DNA from: Streptomyces olivaceus | Lineage (GTDB): Bacteria; Actinomycetota; Actinomycetes; Streptomycetales; Streptomycetaceae | Reading direction: 5' to 3' | Length of the DNA: 64,000 nt | NCBI RefSeq assembly: GCF_000721235.1 | Contig: NZ_JOFH01000011.1 | Span: 1 to 64,000, forward strand | The notes under the pieces: generated by a model | Told to the model about the DNA's origin: nothing | Databases searched by the model: none | What the model saw: the letters and a program-made list of their open reading frames with translations, nothing else | Shown here: piece after piece, positions 56,115 to 64,000 of the stretch | How positions within the stretch are numbered: the first letter of the stretch is position 1 | How the letters are laid out: the number at the start of each line of letters is the position of its first letter | Made by a program: the position numbers and the translations under genes

Positions 56115-59051
56115 TCAGTAGGCGGGCAGGGTCCGCGGGCCGAGGTCGTCCCTGGCGGGAGGGGGTGCGAGGCGGACGGAGGCGCCCAGGACGCTGAGGC
56201 CGTGCGGGGCCACGACCACCGGTTCCAGGGTGACCGCGACGACCTCCGGATGGTCGTCGACCAGCCGGGAGACCCGCAGCAGGAGCTCCTCCAGGGCGGC
56301 CGCGTCCACGGGGGCCGAACCGCGCCAGCCGAAGAGGAGCGGGGCGGTGCGGACGGAGCGGATGAGGGAGGTGGCGTCCCGGTCGGTGACCGGAATCAGC
56401 CGGTGGGACATGTCGCCGAGCAGCTGCGTGGCGGCACCGGCGAGTCCGAAGGAGAGCACCGCGCCGGCCGCCGGGTCGATCACCGCGCGGACGACGGTGT
56501 CGACACCGCGCGGCGCCATGCCCTGCACCACCGGCCGCAGCTCCGCCGGCTTCCCGAAGAGCTCGGTCAACTCGTCGTAGGCCCGGCGCAGTTGCTCCTC
56601 GTCCGCGAGGTCGAGGCGTACGCCGCCCAGGTCGGCGCGGTGGCGCAGGTGCGGGGCGGTGGCCTTGAGTGCCACGGGGTAGCCGATGGCCCGCGCGGCG
56701 GACACGGCGTCGTCGGGGGCCGGGGCGGGCAGCGCGCGGTGGACGCGGATGCCGTACCTACCGAGCAGCTCGCAGGTCTCCCGCATCCCGAGCGTGAGCC
56801 CCTGCCCTCGCGCGAGGAGTCCGGCTATCTGCTGGGCGGCGCCCTTCTCGTCGATGTTCTCGTACTCCGGCACCCTGCCGGGGTCGAGTGCGTCGCGCCG
56901 CCACTGGGCGTAGGAGACGGCCTGCCCGAGGGCGCGGACGGCTCGCTCGGCGGCGGGGTACGCCGGGATGAGCCGGGCCTCCTCCGCGGGGGCGCGCGGC
57001 GCGACGGGCGGCGGGACGGGCGAGGGGGCGACGGAGGGCGGCGGTCCGGCGGGCCGGGCCCCGGGGGGCCGGGAGGCGGGGCGACCGGCCGATGGGGGCG
57101 ACTGCGGGCCCGGGTCCGGGGCGGTGGGCCGGGGCGTGTCGTCGGGCGCCGGCTCGTCCGGCGGGCGGAGTGCCTGCGGGGCGGTGCTCGTCGCCGCCGA
57201 GAGGGCCTGGGCCAGGCCGCCCAGCTCCACGTGGACCACCAGCACGGGCTTGGTCGGGACCGCTGCCGCCGCCGAGCGCAGGGCCTCCGCCAGCGCGGCG
57301 TCCCCGGCCGCCCCCTCCCCCACCGTCGGGATCGCCGTCACCACCACCGCGTCGCACGTGTCGTCGGCCAGGGCCCGGGACAGCGCCGCGTGGAAGTCGT
57401 CCGCCGAGGCGGCCGTCGTCAGGTCCCGGGGCGGGTGCGGGCGCAGTCCCTCGGCGAGGCACGCGTCGTACGTCAGCAGTCCCAGTGACTCCGAGTTGCC
57501 CAGGATGGCCACCCTGGGTCCGGCGGGCAGCGGCTGGCGGGCGAGGAGCAGCCCGGCGTCCACCAGGTCGGTGATGGTGTCGACGCGGATCACGCCGGCC
57601 TGCCGCAGCAGCGCGGAGACCGTGGCGTGCGGCAGCCGCGTCGCCCGTACGGCGTGTCCCTGCGGCGCGACGCCGCCGTGCCGGGCCCCCTGGACCACGA
57701 CCAGTGGCTTGGCGGCCGCGGTCCGCCGGGCCAGCCGGGTGAACTTGCGCGGGTTGCCGATGGACTCCAGGTACATCAGGGCGACGTCGGTCTCGGGGTC
57801 GTCGTACCAGTACTGCAGGACGTCGTTGCCGGAGACGTCGGCGCGGTTGCCGGAGGAGACGAAGGTCGACACGCCGGTGACGCCGGTGACCCCGCCGCCG
57901 CGCCGGTGCAGGCGGGACAGGAGCGCGATGCCGATCGCGCCGGACTGGGCGAACAGGCCGATGCGTCCGGGGCGCGGCATCTCGGGGGCGAGGGAGGCGT
58001 TGAGCCGCACGTCCGGAGAGGTGTTGATGATCCCGAAGGCGTTGGGCCCGATGATCCGCATGCCGTACGTGCGCGCGTGCCGCACGAGCGCGCGCTGGCG
58101 TTCGCGCCCGTCGGGGCCGCTGTCGGCGTACCCGGCGGAGACGACCACCAGCCCCTGCACTCCGTGTTCGCCGCACTCGGTGACGACCTCGGGGACGTGC
58201 TCGGCGGGCACGGCGACGACGGCGAGGTCGACGGGGCCGTCGATGTCGCGCACGGAGCGGCGTGCCGGGACCCCGTCGAGTTCCTTCTGGTCCTCGGGGA
58301 AGGCCTTGTTCACGGCGTACAGGCGGCCCGGGAAGCCCGCGTCCCGGATGTTGCCGAGGACGCTGCGGCCGACGCCGCCGGGGGCGCGGCCGGTGCCGAC
58401 GACCGCGACCGAGCCGGGCTGCAGGAGCCGCTGGACGGAACGGGCCTCCGCGCGGTGCTCGCGCGCGTACTGCACGGCGAGTGAACGGTCCGTGGGTTCG
58501 AGGTCGAACTCGAGGCGGACGACGCCGTCCTCGAAGCTGCGCTTCTGCGTGTACCCGGCGTCCATGAAGACTTTGATCATCTTGGTGTTGGCGGGCAGCA
58601 CCTCGGCGGCGAAGCGGCGGATGCCGCGCTCCCGGGCGACCGCCGCGATGTGCTCCAGGAGCGCCGAGGCGACGCCGCGCCCCTGGTGGGCGTCCTGGAC
58701 GAGGAAGGCGACCTCGGCCTCGTCGGCCGGTGCCGGGGCGGGTGTTCCCCCGGCGCCGATCCGGTCGTAGCGTACGGTGGCGACGAACTCGCCGCCGATG
58801 GTGGCCGCGAGTCCCACCCGGTCCACAAAGTCGTGGTGCGTGAAGCGGTGGACGTCCTTGGCGGACAGGCGGGGATACGGCGCGAAGAAGCGGTAGTACT
58901 TCGACTCGTCGGAGACCTGCTCGTAGAAGCTGACCAGGCGCTCGGCGTCATCGACGGTGATGGGGCGGACGCGCGCGGTGCCGCCGTCGCGCAGCACCAC
59001 GTCGGCCTCCCAGTGGGCGGGGTACTCGTGCCGGTCCGACGAGGTCTGCAT
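56115..59051 (-). CDS. Protein acetyltransferase: GNAT domain fused to an ADP-forming acyl-CoA-synthetase-like protein (Pat type)
   Basis: A 978-residue fusion. GNAT at about 20-190 (EVAFLVQDAHQGRGVASALLEHI, the acetyl-CoA loop QGRGVA); a CoA-binding domain from about 205 (SVAVVGTGRAPGGVGRSVLGNI); a ligase-CoA domain (GRIGLFAQSGAIG); a Pro-rich linker at about 645-710; and a C-terminal ATP-grasp (GYPVALKATAPHLRHRADLGGV). Pat enzymes acetylate and inactivate AMP-forming acyl-CoA synthetases. In enterobacterial Pat the GNAT domain is C-terminal; N-terminal placement matches the arrangement described in Streptomyces lividans. ATG at 59051, divergent from ptsH. Confidence 0.9.
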   Translation of the reverse strand: MQTSSDRHEYPAHWEADVVLRDGGTARVRPITVDDAERLVSFYEQVSDESKYYRFFAPYPRLSAKDVHRFTHHDFVDRVGLAATIGGEFVATVRYDRIGAGGTPAPAPADEAEVAFLVQDAHQGRGVASALLEHIAAVARERGIRRFAAEVLPANTKMIKVFMDAGYTQKRSFEDGVVRLEFDLEPTDRSLAVQYAREHRAEARSVQRLLQPGSVAVVGTGRAPGGVGRSVLGNIRDAGFPGRLYAVNKAFPEDQKELDGVPARRSVRDIDGPVDLAVVAVPAEHVPEVVTECGEHGVQGLVVVSAGYADSGPDGRERQRALVRHARTYGMRIIGPNAFGIINTSPDVRLNASLAPEMPRPGRIGLFAQSGAIGIALLSRLHRRGGGVTGVTGVSTFVSSGNRADVSGNDVLQYWYDDPETDVALMYLESIGNPRKFTRLARRTAAAKPLVVVQGARHGGVAPQGHAVRATRLPHATVSALLRQAGVIRVDTITDLVDAGLLLARQPLPAGPRVAILGNSESLGLLTYDACLAEGLRPHPPRDLTTAASADDFHAALSRALADDTCDAVVVTAIPTVGEGAAGDAALAEALRSAAAAVPTKPVLVVHVELGGLAQALSAATSTAPQALRPPDEPAPDDTPRPTAPDPGPQSPPSAGRPASRPPGARPAGPPPSVAPSPVPPPVAPRAPAEEARLIPAYPAAERAVRALGQAVSYAQWRRDALDPGRVPEYENIDEKGAAQQIAGLLARGQGLTLGMRETCELLGRYGIRVHRALPAPAPDDAVSAARAIGYPVALKATAPHLRHRADLGGVRLDLADEEQLRRAYDELTELFGKPAELRPVVQGMAPRGVDTVVRAVIDPAAGAVLSFGLAGAATQLLGDMSHRLIPVTDRDATSLIRSVRTAPLLFGWRGSAPVDAAALEELLLRVSRLVDDHPEVVAVTLEPVVVAPHGLSVLGASVRLAPPPARDDLGPRTLPAY

Positions 59052-59121
59052 GGGCCCCAGCGTACGGCTCGCGTACGGCGGGGGCGCGGGGCGTTCCGCG
59101 GCCCGCCCCGCGATGTGGGAA

Positions 59122-59152
59122 ACTGGTCTAGACAAGACTGGTCTAGACAACT
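59122..59152 (+). promoter_or_regulatory. Two adjoining DasR-type operator sites upstream of ptsH
   Basis: ACTGGTCTAGACAAGA and ACTGGTCTAGACAACT, head to tail. Each matches the DasR responsive element, consensus ACTGGTCTAGACCAGT-like. DasR, the GlcNAc-6-P-responsive GntR regulator, controls PTS genes in Streptomyces. The sites lie about 95 bases upstream of ptsH and about 70 upstream of the divergent acetyltransferase start. Confidence 0.88.
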
Positions 59153-59246
59153 TGAGCCAAGCACCAACGTCGACAACTCAAGCTCTGCACCACGTCAAGC
59201 CCCTGCAACACCCGCACGCCTCTGAACACCTGAAGGGCAGCATCAC

Positions 59247-59528
59247 ATGGCTGAGCGCCGCGTCAACGTCGGCTGGGCCGAGGGTCTCCACGCCCGCCCC
59301 GCCTCCATCTTCGTCCGGGCCGCCACGGCCACCGGCGTCCCGGTGACGATCGCCAAGGCCGACGGGTCCCCCGTCAACGCGGCCTCCATGCTGGCCGTCC
59401 TCGGCCTCGGCGCCCAGGGCGGCGAGGAGATCGTCCTCGCCTCCGACGCCGAGGGCGCGGACGCCGCCCTGGACCGGCTGGCGAAGCTGGTCGCCGAGGG
59501 GCTCGAGGAACTGCCCGAGACCGTCTGA
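59247..59528 (+). CDS. ptsH: HPr phosphocarrier protein of the PTS
   Basis: A 93-residue phosphocarrier that passes phosphate from enzyme I to sugar-specific EIIA. The phospho-acceptor is His15 in EGLHARPASIFV; the second conserved region NAASMLAVLGLGAQGGEE has Ser47 at the regulatory position. In Streptomyces HPr serves GlcNAc and fructose uptake. ATG at 59247 behind GAAGGG. DasR sites upstream. Confidence 0.95.
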   Translation: MAERRVNVGWAEGLHARPASIFVRAATATGVPVTIAKADGSPVNAASMLAVLGLGAQGGEEIVLASDAEGADAALDRLAKLVAEGLEELPETV

Positions 59529-59581
59529 CGGACAGCGACACCGCTCCGGAGGCAGCAGTACCTCTCCGGACGGAGCAGCAC

Positions 59582-59617
59582 GGAAAGGCCCTCCCGGACC
59601 ACCGGGTGGGCCTTTCC
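59582..59617. terminator. Terminator between ptsH and the GntR gene
   Basis: Stem GGAAAGGCCC/GGGCCTTTCC extended inward by CCCGG/CCGGG with one mismatch; followed on the plus strand by CTTTTCGG. Confidence 0.75.
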
Positions 59618-59720
59618 CTTTTCGGCCGCCCGAAAAGCGCGCGACGCCGACCCGTCCGCGCTTTCCGGGCAGCAGGAAAAGAGCTTCCGCATTTCCCGCT
59701 CTTTGTATACGGCGCCCGTG

Positions 59721-60416
59721 TTACTGCCGAACGCTCGCCGTGTTTACGCGAGGTTGCGCGTTCCTCACCCGCTCCGTCCGACCGCCCCCGGGGGCGAAGC
59801 GCAGCCGGTGCGCCGGCGTGGACCGCTCGGTGTGCAGCGCCATCAGCGCCCGGGCCCGTTCGCCGTCGCCCCTGGCCACCGCGTCGACGATCGCGCCGTG
59901 CTCCGCCCAGTACTCCACCGGCCCGGCCGGCGCGTCCACGGTGTACATCCAGGCGATCTTGTGGCGCAACTGGGTCAGCAGGGCCGTGAGGGAGGGACTG
60001 CCCGCGGCCTGGGCGAGCGTCTCGTGGAACCAGCCTCCCAGCGGGCGCAGTTCCTCGCCCGCGCCCTGCCTCGCCCGCTCCTGACCGAGGCGGACCAGTC
60101 CGCGCAGCACCCTGAGGTGGGCGTCGGTACGGCGCCGGGCGGCCCGGGCGGCGCCGAGCGGCTCCAGCAGGGCGCGGGTCTCCAGGAGGTCGGCGGCCTC
60201 CTGCGCGCTCGGTTCCGCGACGCACGCGCCCGCGTGCCGCCGGGTCACCACGAACCCCTCGGCCTCCAGGGTCCGCAGCGCCTCGCGCACGGGGACGCGC
60301 GAGACGCCGTACCGGCGGGCCAGGAGCTCCTCGGTGAGTCTGCTTCCGCGGGCGTGGACTCCGGTCACGATGTCGTCCCGGATCGCCGTACACACCGAAT
60401 GCGCCGGAATACGCAT
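59721..60416 (-). CDS. GntR-family transcriptional regulator (FCD subfamily)
   Basis: A 231-residue repressor-type protein. The N-terminal winged helix has LTEELLARRYGVSRVPVREALRTLEAEGFV, a near-consensus GntR motif; the C-terminal alpha-helical FCD domain carries spaced His/Asp residues (GGWFHETLAQAAG, WAEHGAIVDAV, LMALHTERS) suited to binding a metal and a carboxylate ligand. The ATG at 60416 has GGAGG upstream. Ligand and targets unknown. It lies between ptsH and the M23 peptidase gene but is not obviously linked to either. Confidence 0.88.
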   Translation of the reverse strand: MRIPAHSVCTAIRDDIVTGVHARGSRLTEELLARRYGVSRVPVREALRTLEAEGFVVTRRHAGACVAEPSAQEAADLLETRALLEPLGAARAARRRTDAHLRVLRGLVRLGQERARQGAGEELRPLGGWFHETLAQAAGSPSLTALLTQLRHKIAWMYTVDAPAGPVEYWAEHGAIVDAVARGDGERARALMALHTERSTPAHRLRFAPGGGRTERVRNAQPRVNTASVRQ

Positions 60417-60566
60417 GCCCGACCTCCGTCTTAATCCCCGTGCAACGTCGACGATTGACGTATTCAAACGACTCTAGGCCAATCGTGCGGGTATTCCGGC
60501 GGCGGAGCAGATTTCATGGATATTTTTTGGCCACGCGGGGCCGGCGCGTCGGCTGGAATGCGAAAA

Positions 60567-60600
60567 CCCCGGCCCTCCCGTGGTTCCGGGAGGGCCGGGG
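60567..60600 (-). terminator. Terminator of the M23 peptidase gene
   Basis: Perfect 14-bp stem (60567-60580 with 60587-60600), loop of six; read on the minus strand it is followed by TTTTCGC, a rho-independent-type signal 25 bases after the stop. Confidence 0.8.
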
Positions 60601-60624
60601 CTCTCGGTGCCGTACCGTCCGCCG

Positions 60625-61389
60625 TCAGACGTCGACGCCGTGGGAGCGGAGGTAGGCCACGGGGTCCATGTCCGAGCCGTACTCGGGGGTCGTACGGGCC
60701 TCGAAGTGCAGGTGCGGTCCGGTGACGTTGCCGGTGGCGCCGGAGAGGCCGATCTGCTGGCCCGGCTCGACCGCCTGGCCGACCGAGACGCCGACGGAGG
60801 ACAGGTGCCCGTACTGCGTGTACGTGCCGTCGTGCATCCTGACGACGACCTGGTTGCCGTAGGCCCCGCCCCAGCCCGCCTCGACGACGGTGCCGACGCC
60901 CACCGCGTGGACGGTGGTCCCGCTGGAGGCGTGGAAGTCGATGCCGGTGTGGCTGCCGGAGGACCACAGGGAGCTGCCGGCCTGGTAGGCGGTGGAGACG
61001 TAGGAGGCCGTGATCGGCGGGACGAAGGTGTTGAGGCGCTTGCGCTCCGCCTCCCGCGCGGCGCGCTCCTTGGCCTCGCGTGCCTCCTTGGCCGCCTCGG
61101 CGGCCCGCTCGCGTGCCGCCTCCTGGGCGGCCTCGCGGGCTGCGGCGTCCGCGGCGGCCTGCTTCTGTGCGACGGCCTGGGCGTCGATCTCGTCGGCTAT
61201 GGAGTCGCCGATGGTGACGACCGGGGTGAGGCCGCTCTGCTCCACCTCGGGCTCGGCGGCGAGCGCCGGAGCCGCGAGGGTGCCGACGACGCCGGTGGTG
61301 GCGAGGGCCGCGACTCCCGCCGCGCGGGCGGTGGAGCGGTGCACCCTGCCGGCACGGCGGTGCTTCCCGGTGGCGCGCGTGAACGCCAT
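60625..61389 (-). CDS. Secreted M23 (LytM-type) peptidoglycan endopeptidase
   Basis: A 254-residue exported protein. A long basic N-region and hydrophobic core (AAGVAALATTGVVGTLAAPALA) form a signal peptide with AxA cleavage near residue 45. An Ala/Glu/Arg-rich coiled coil follows (about 70-118), then the M23 domain with zinc ligands in HTGIDF and HLHFE and the third His in QYGHLS. Such enzymes cleave peptide cross-links of the wall during growth or spore germination. Expression is placed under c-di-AMP control by the riboswitch upstream. Confidence 0.92.
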   Translation of the reverse strand: MAFTRATGKHRRAGRVHRSTARAAGVAALATTGVVGTLAAPALAAEPEVEQSGLTPVVTIGDSIADEIDAQAVAQKQAAADAAAREAAQEAARERAAEAAKEAREAKERAAREAERKRLNTFVPPITASYVSTAYQAGSSLWSSGSHTGIDFHASSGTTVHAVGVGTVVEAGWGGAYGNQVVVRMHDGTYTQYGHLSSVGVSVGQAVEPGQQIGLSGATGNVTGPHLHFEARTTPEYGSDMDPVAYLRSHGVDV

Positions 61390-61413
61390 GTAGAGGCTGG
61401 TCCTTTCCTTCCC

Positions 61414-61545
61414 TCTCGCCTACCGGGTTAGCTGACGGGTTCGGAGCAGGAAGGTCTCCTACGGACCCCCTCGCTGCGCGCGCGGGCGTCCGATTCACCC
61501 CAGGGACTGCGGTGGGTCCCCGGCTCCCCTGGCTCGCGCCGTACG
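61414..61545 (-). ncRNA. c-di-AMP (ydaO/yuaA-type) riboswitch
   Basis: In the leader of the M23 gene the minus strand has the family's conserved blocks: GGGGTGAATCGGACG on the 5' side (61502-61488), then CCGAACCCGTCAGCTAACC and CGGTAGGCGAGAG on the 3' side (about 61444-61414), separated by hairpin arms. In Streptomyces this riboswitch sits before wall-hydrolase genes and turns expression off when c-di-AMP is high. Limits are approximate. Confidence 0.85.
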
Positions 61546-61710
61546 GGGACTCGGCGATGACTGTCCGGTGCCGCGGATGCGGCGCACTGCACCTGACGGA
61601 CAGCCCGGACGAAGCTAAGCGGGGCTGTCTTCAATCCTCAAACACAACCGGCCTTTTGTAGCGCACGCCACAGGGCAGAAGGGCAGCCACTCCCCCAATT
61701 CGGACAAACG
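61546..61710. other. Intergenic region upstream of the riboswitch
   Basis: Holds the promoter for the M23 transcript and its 5' leader; no gene seen. AT-richer near 61625-61665, where the promoter is most likely. Confidence 0.4.
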
Positions 61711-61744
61711 GCGGCCCTGGTGACACTCCGGTCACCAGGGCCGC
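61711..61744 (-). terminator. Terminator of the M16 peptidase operon
   Basis: Perfect 14-bp stem GCGGCCCTGGTGAC/GTCACCAGGGCCGC with loop ACTCCG, 15 bases past the stop. Confidence 0.8.
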
Positions 61745-61758
61745 ACATTCGCGCGCCG

Positions 61759-63147
61759 CTACTCGGCGGCCACCACGGTGACTTCACCGATGCCGAGGGC
61801 CTCCACGGGCTCCTTGATCTGCGCCGCGTCACCGACCAGGACCGTCACCAGGCCGTCCACCGGGAAGGCGTTGACGACCGCCGCGGTGGCCTCCACAGTG
61901 CCCGTGGCGACGAGCCGGCGGTAGAGCGTCGCCTGGAAGTCGTCGGGCAGGTGCTGCTCGACCTGGTCGGCCAGGGTGCTCGCCACGGCCGCCGCCGTCT
62001 CGTACTTCAGCGGCGCCACGCCCACCAGGTTCTGCACGGCCACGTCGCGTTCGGCGTCGGTGAGCCCCTCCTCGGCGAGCGTGCGCAGCACCGTCCACAG
62101 GTCCTCCAGCGCGGGACCGGTGTTGGGCGTGTCGACGGAGCCGCTGATGGCGAGCATGGCGGCACCCGTGCCGTCCGGCGCGGACCGCAGCACCTGCCCG
62201 AACGCCCGGACGCCGTAGGTGTAGCCCTTCTCCTCGCGCAGGACCCGGTCCAGGCGGGAGGTGAGGGTGCCGCCGAGGCAGTAGGTGCCGAGCACCTGCG
62301 CGGGCCACACGCGGTCGTGCCGGTCGGAGCCGGTGCGGCCGATCAGCAGCTGCGTCTGGACGGCGCCGGGACGGTCGACGATGACGACCCGGCCCCGGTC
62401 GTCGGCGGTGACCGCGGGCACGGGCCGCGGCTGCGCGGCCGAGCCGGTCCACGCGCCCAGGGTGTCGCCGAGCAGCGCGTCGAGATCGAGGCCGGTGAGG
62501 TCGCCGACGACGACCGCGGTGGCCGTGGCGGGCCGGACGTGCCGCTCGTAGAAGGCGCGTACGGCCGCGGAGTCGACGGCCTCGACCGTCTCCTCGGTGC
62601 CCTGGCGCGGGCGCGACATGCGGGAGTCCGCCGGGAACAGCTCCTTGGAGAGCTCCTTGGCGGCGCGCCGGGAGGGGTTGGCCAGCTCGTGCGGGATCTC
62701 GTCGAGCCGGTTGCGCACCAGCCGTTCGACCTCGCCGTCCGCGAAGGCGGGCGCCCTGAGGGCGTCGGCGAGGAGGCCGAGGGCCTTGGCGAGGCGGGAG
62801 GCGGGCACCTCCAGGCTCAGCCGTACGCCGGGGTGGTCGGCGTACGCGTCGAGGGTGGCGCCGCAGCGCTCCAGCTCGGCGGCGAAGTCCTCGGCGGAGT
62901 GCTTGTCGGTGCCCTCGGAGAAGGCGCGCGCCATGATGGTGGCGACGCCGTCGAGACCGGCGGGCTCGGCGTCCAGGGGCGCGTCGAGCAGCACCTCCAC
63001 GGCCACGACCTGCTGGCCGGGCCGGTGGCAGCGCAGCACGGTGAGGCCGTTGCCGAGGCTGCCGCGCTCGGGGGCCGGGAAGGCCCACGGCTTGGGCTCG
63101 CCGGCCTGCGGGCGGGCGTGGAATTCCATGGTGGCGAGCTCGGTCAC
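61759..63147 (-). CDS. M16-family peptidase-like protein lacking the zinc motif (non-catalytic subunit)
   Basis: A 462-residue protein with the two-lobed M16 fold. The region where active M16 enzymes have HxxEH reads MARAFSEGTDKHSAEDFAAE, so the zinc and catalytic residues are missing; the C-lobe has LGGTLTSRLDRVLREEKGYTYGVRAF, the conserved R-Y substrate-binding loop. This pairs with the neighbouring gene as in bacterial heterodimeric M16B proteases, where one subunit holds zinc and the other the R/Y pair. GTG at 63147 overlaps the TGA of the upstream M16 gene. Confidence 0.88.
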   Translation of the reverse strand: MTELATMEFHARPQAGEPKPWAFPAPERGSLGNGLTVLRCHRPGQQVVAVEVLLDAPLDAEPAGLDGVATIMARAFSEGTDKHSAEDFAAELERCGATLDAYADHPGVRLSLEVPASRLAKALGLLADALRAPAFADGEVERLVRNRLDEIPHELANPSRRAAKELSKELFPADSRMSRPRQGTEETVEAVDSAAVRAFYERHVRPATATAVVVGDLTGLDLDALLGDTLGAWTGSAAQPRPVPAVTADDRGRVVIVDRPGAVQTQLLIGRTGSDRHDRVWPAQVLGTYCLGGTLTSRLDRVLREEKGYTYGVRAFGQVLRSAPDGTGAAMLAISGSVDTPNTGPALEDLWTVLRTLAEEGLTDAERDVAVQNLVGVAPLKYETAAAVASTLADQVEQHLPDDFQATLYRRLVATGTVEATAAVVNAFPVDGLVTVLVGDAAQIKEPVEALGIGEVTVVAAE

Positions 63148-64000
63148 TTGGCCGCCTCCTCGTTCTCGTCGGTGGCGTCGTTCTCGTCGGCGGGGGCGGT
63201 GGGCTCGTAGACGAGCACCGCGCGGTTGTCGGGGCGCAGGCGGGCCTTGGCGACCTCCTGGACCTCGTCGGCCGTCACCTCCAGCACTCGCCCGACGGCG
63301 GTGAGGGCGAGCTGCGGGTCGCCGAACAGCACGGCGTACCGGCACAGTTCGTCGGCGCGGCCCGCGACCGTGCCCAGCCGGTCCAGCCACTCCCGCTCCA
63401 GCTGCGCCTGGGCGCGCTCCATCTCCTCTGCCGTGGGGCCCTCCTCGGCGAAGCGGGCCAGCTCCTCGTCGACGGCGGCCTCGATGACCGGCACCTCGAC
63501 GTCCCCGGACGTCTTCACGTCCAGCCACCCCAGGGAGGGCGCGCCGGCGAGCCGCAGCAGGCCGAACCCGGCGGCGACGGCCGTGCGGTCGCGGCGCACC
63601 AGCCGGTTGTAGAGGCGGGACGACTCGCCGCCGCCCAGGACGGTGAGCGCGAGGTCGGCCGCGTCGCACGCGCGCGTGCCGTCCTCCGGGAGGCGGTAGG
63701 CCGCCATCAGGGCGCGGGCCGGCACCTCCTCCTCGACGACCTCGCGCAGCTGCGCGCCCATGACGTCGGGCAGCGAGCCGTCGCGCGGCGGCTGCTTGCC
63801 GTCGTGGGAGGCGATGGACCCGAAGTACTTCTCGACCCAGGCGAGGGTCTGCTCGGGGTCGATGTCACCGACGATCGACAGCACCGCGTTGTTCGGCGCG
63901 TAGTAGGTGCGGAAGAACGCGCGCGCGTCCTCCAGGGTCGCCGCGTCCAGGTCGGCCATCGAGCCGATCGGCGTGTGGTGGTAGGGGTGGCCCTCCGGGT
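63144..64000 (-). CDS. M16-family zinc peptidase, 5' part beyond the window
   Basis: The C-terminal 285 or so residues of an M16 protein; reading continues unbroken past position 64000 (GHPYHHTPIGSMADLDAATL). Visible: RTYYAPNNAVLSIVGDIDP, ending the N-lobe, and LGGGESSRLYNRLVRRDRTAV of the C-lobe. The HxxEH zinc site would lie outside the window. The gene overlaps the non-catalytic subunit gene by four bases, giving a coupled heterodimer operon. An Asp/Glu/Asn-rich C-terminal tail ends the protein. Confidence 0.88.
   Translation of the reverse strand, partial: PEGHPYHHTPIGSMADLDAATLEDARAFFRTYYAPNNAVLSIVGDIDPEQTLAWVEKYFGSIASHDGKQPPRDGSLPDVMGAQLREVVEEEVPARALMAAYRLPEDGTRACDAADLALTVLGGGESSRLYNRLVRRDRTAVAAGFGLLRLAGAPSLGWLDVKTSGDVEVPVIEAAVDEELARFAEEGPTAEEMERAQAQLEREWLDRLGTVAGRADELCRYAVLFGDPQLALTAVGRVLEVTADEVQEVAKARLRPDNRAVLVYEPTAPADENDATDENEEAAK

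Overview
The window is chromosomal DNA from a Streptomyces (or a very close relative). Base composition is strongly GC-rich with C/G at most third codon positions, GTG and TTG starts are frequent, and the right two thirds carries a gene order typical of Streptomyces core chromosome: dut, cutRS, hemH, sepH, tdk, a Pat-type acetyltransferase and ptsH with DasR sites. All functional names come from reading motifs; no database search was possible.

Region 1 (1-23.3 kb) is the 3' end of a non-ribosomal peptide gene cluster. A large NRPS enters from the left edge (partial C, A, PCP, C, A, damaged PCP, E), followed by a second NRPS overlapping by one base (C-A-PCP-C-A-PCP-TE), an MbtH-like protein and an alpha/beta hydrolase. 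Specificity-pocket residues read as Gly, an unassigned residue (D-configured because of the E domain), Val and Pro, then release by TE. With the cyclodeaminase at 19.6 kb this resembles the C-terminal end of amphomycin/friulimicin-type lipopeptides; that is an inference. The first NRPS has a deletion plus frameshift at 5616/5617 that removes the carrier-protein serine. An MmpL-type exporter, the cyclodeaminase and a DedA/sensor-kinase/LuxR-regulator operon complete the cluster. The mmpL and dedA promoters share a distinctive iterated operator with a 21-24 bp period.

Region 2 (23.3-25.8 kb) is an apparent decayed boundary without convincing genes except a ribbon-helix-helix/Doc toxin-antitoxin pair whose Fic motif has lost its catalytic His and its Lys.

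Region 3 (25.8-44 kb) is core genome: a TrmA-like RNA methyltransferase, a KimA-like potassium permease, two TrkA-type regulators, a DUF3159 membrane protein, an OB-fold protein, KdpDE without kdpFABC, an orphan ABC ATPase, DUF3710, dUTPase, a thioesterase, DUF3093, DUF4193, CutRS and a 57-residue small protein. Several genes here concern potassium or envelope homeostasis.

Region 4 (44-64 kb) is core genome: inositol monophosphatase family protein, (coproporphyrin) ferrochelatase, an MFS transporter, an FAD-linked oxidase, a membrane protein with a disordered tail, SepH, a sulfurtransferase, a VOC protein, thymidine kinase, a phosphodiesterase-like protein, DUF5998, a GNAT/acyl-CoA-synthetase fusion, HPr, a GntR regulator, an M23 endopeptidase behind a c-di-AMP (ydaO-type) riboswitch, and two M16 peptidase-family genes, the second running off the right edge. 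Many convergent pairs are separated by long perfect hairpins. No rRNA, tRNA, CRISPR array or intact insertion sequence was seen.
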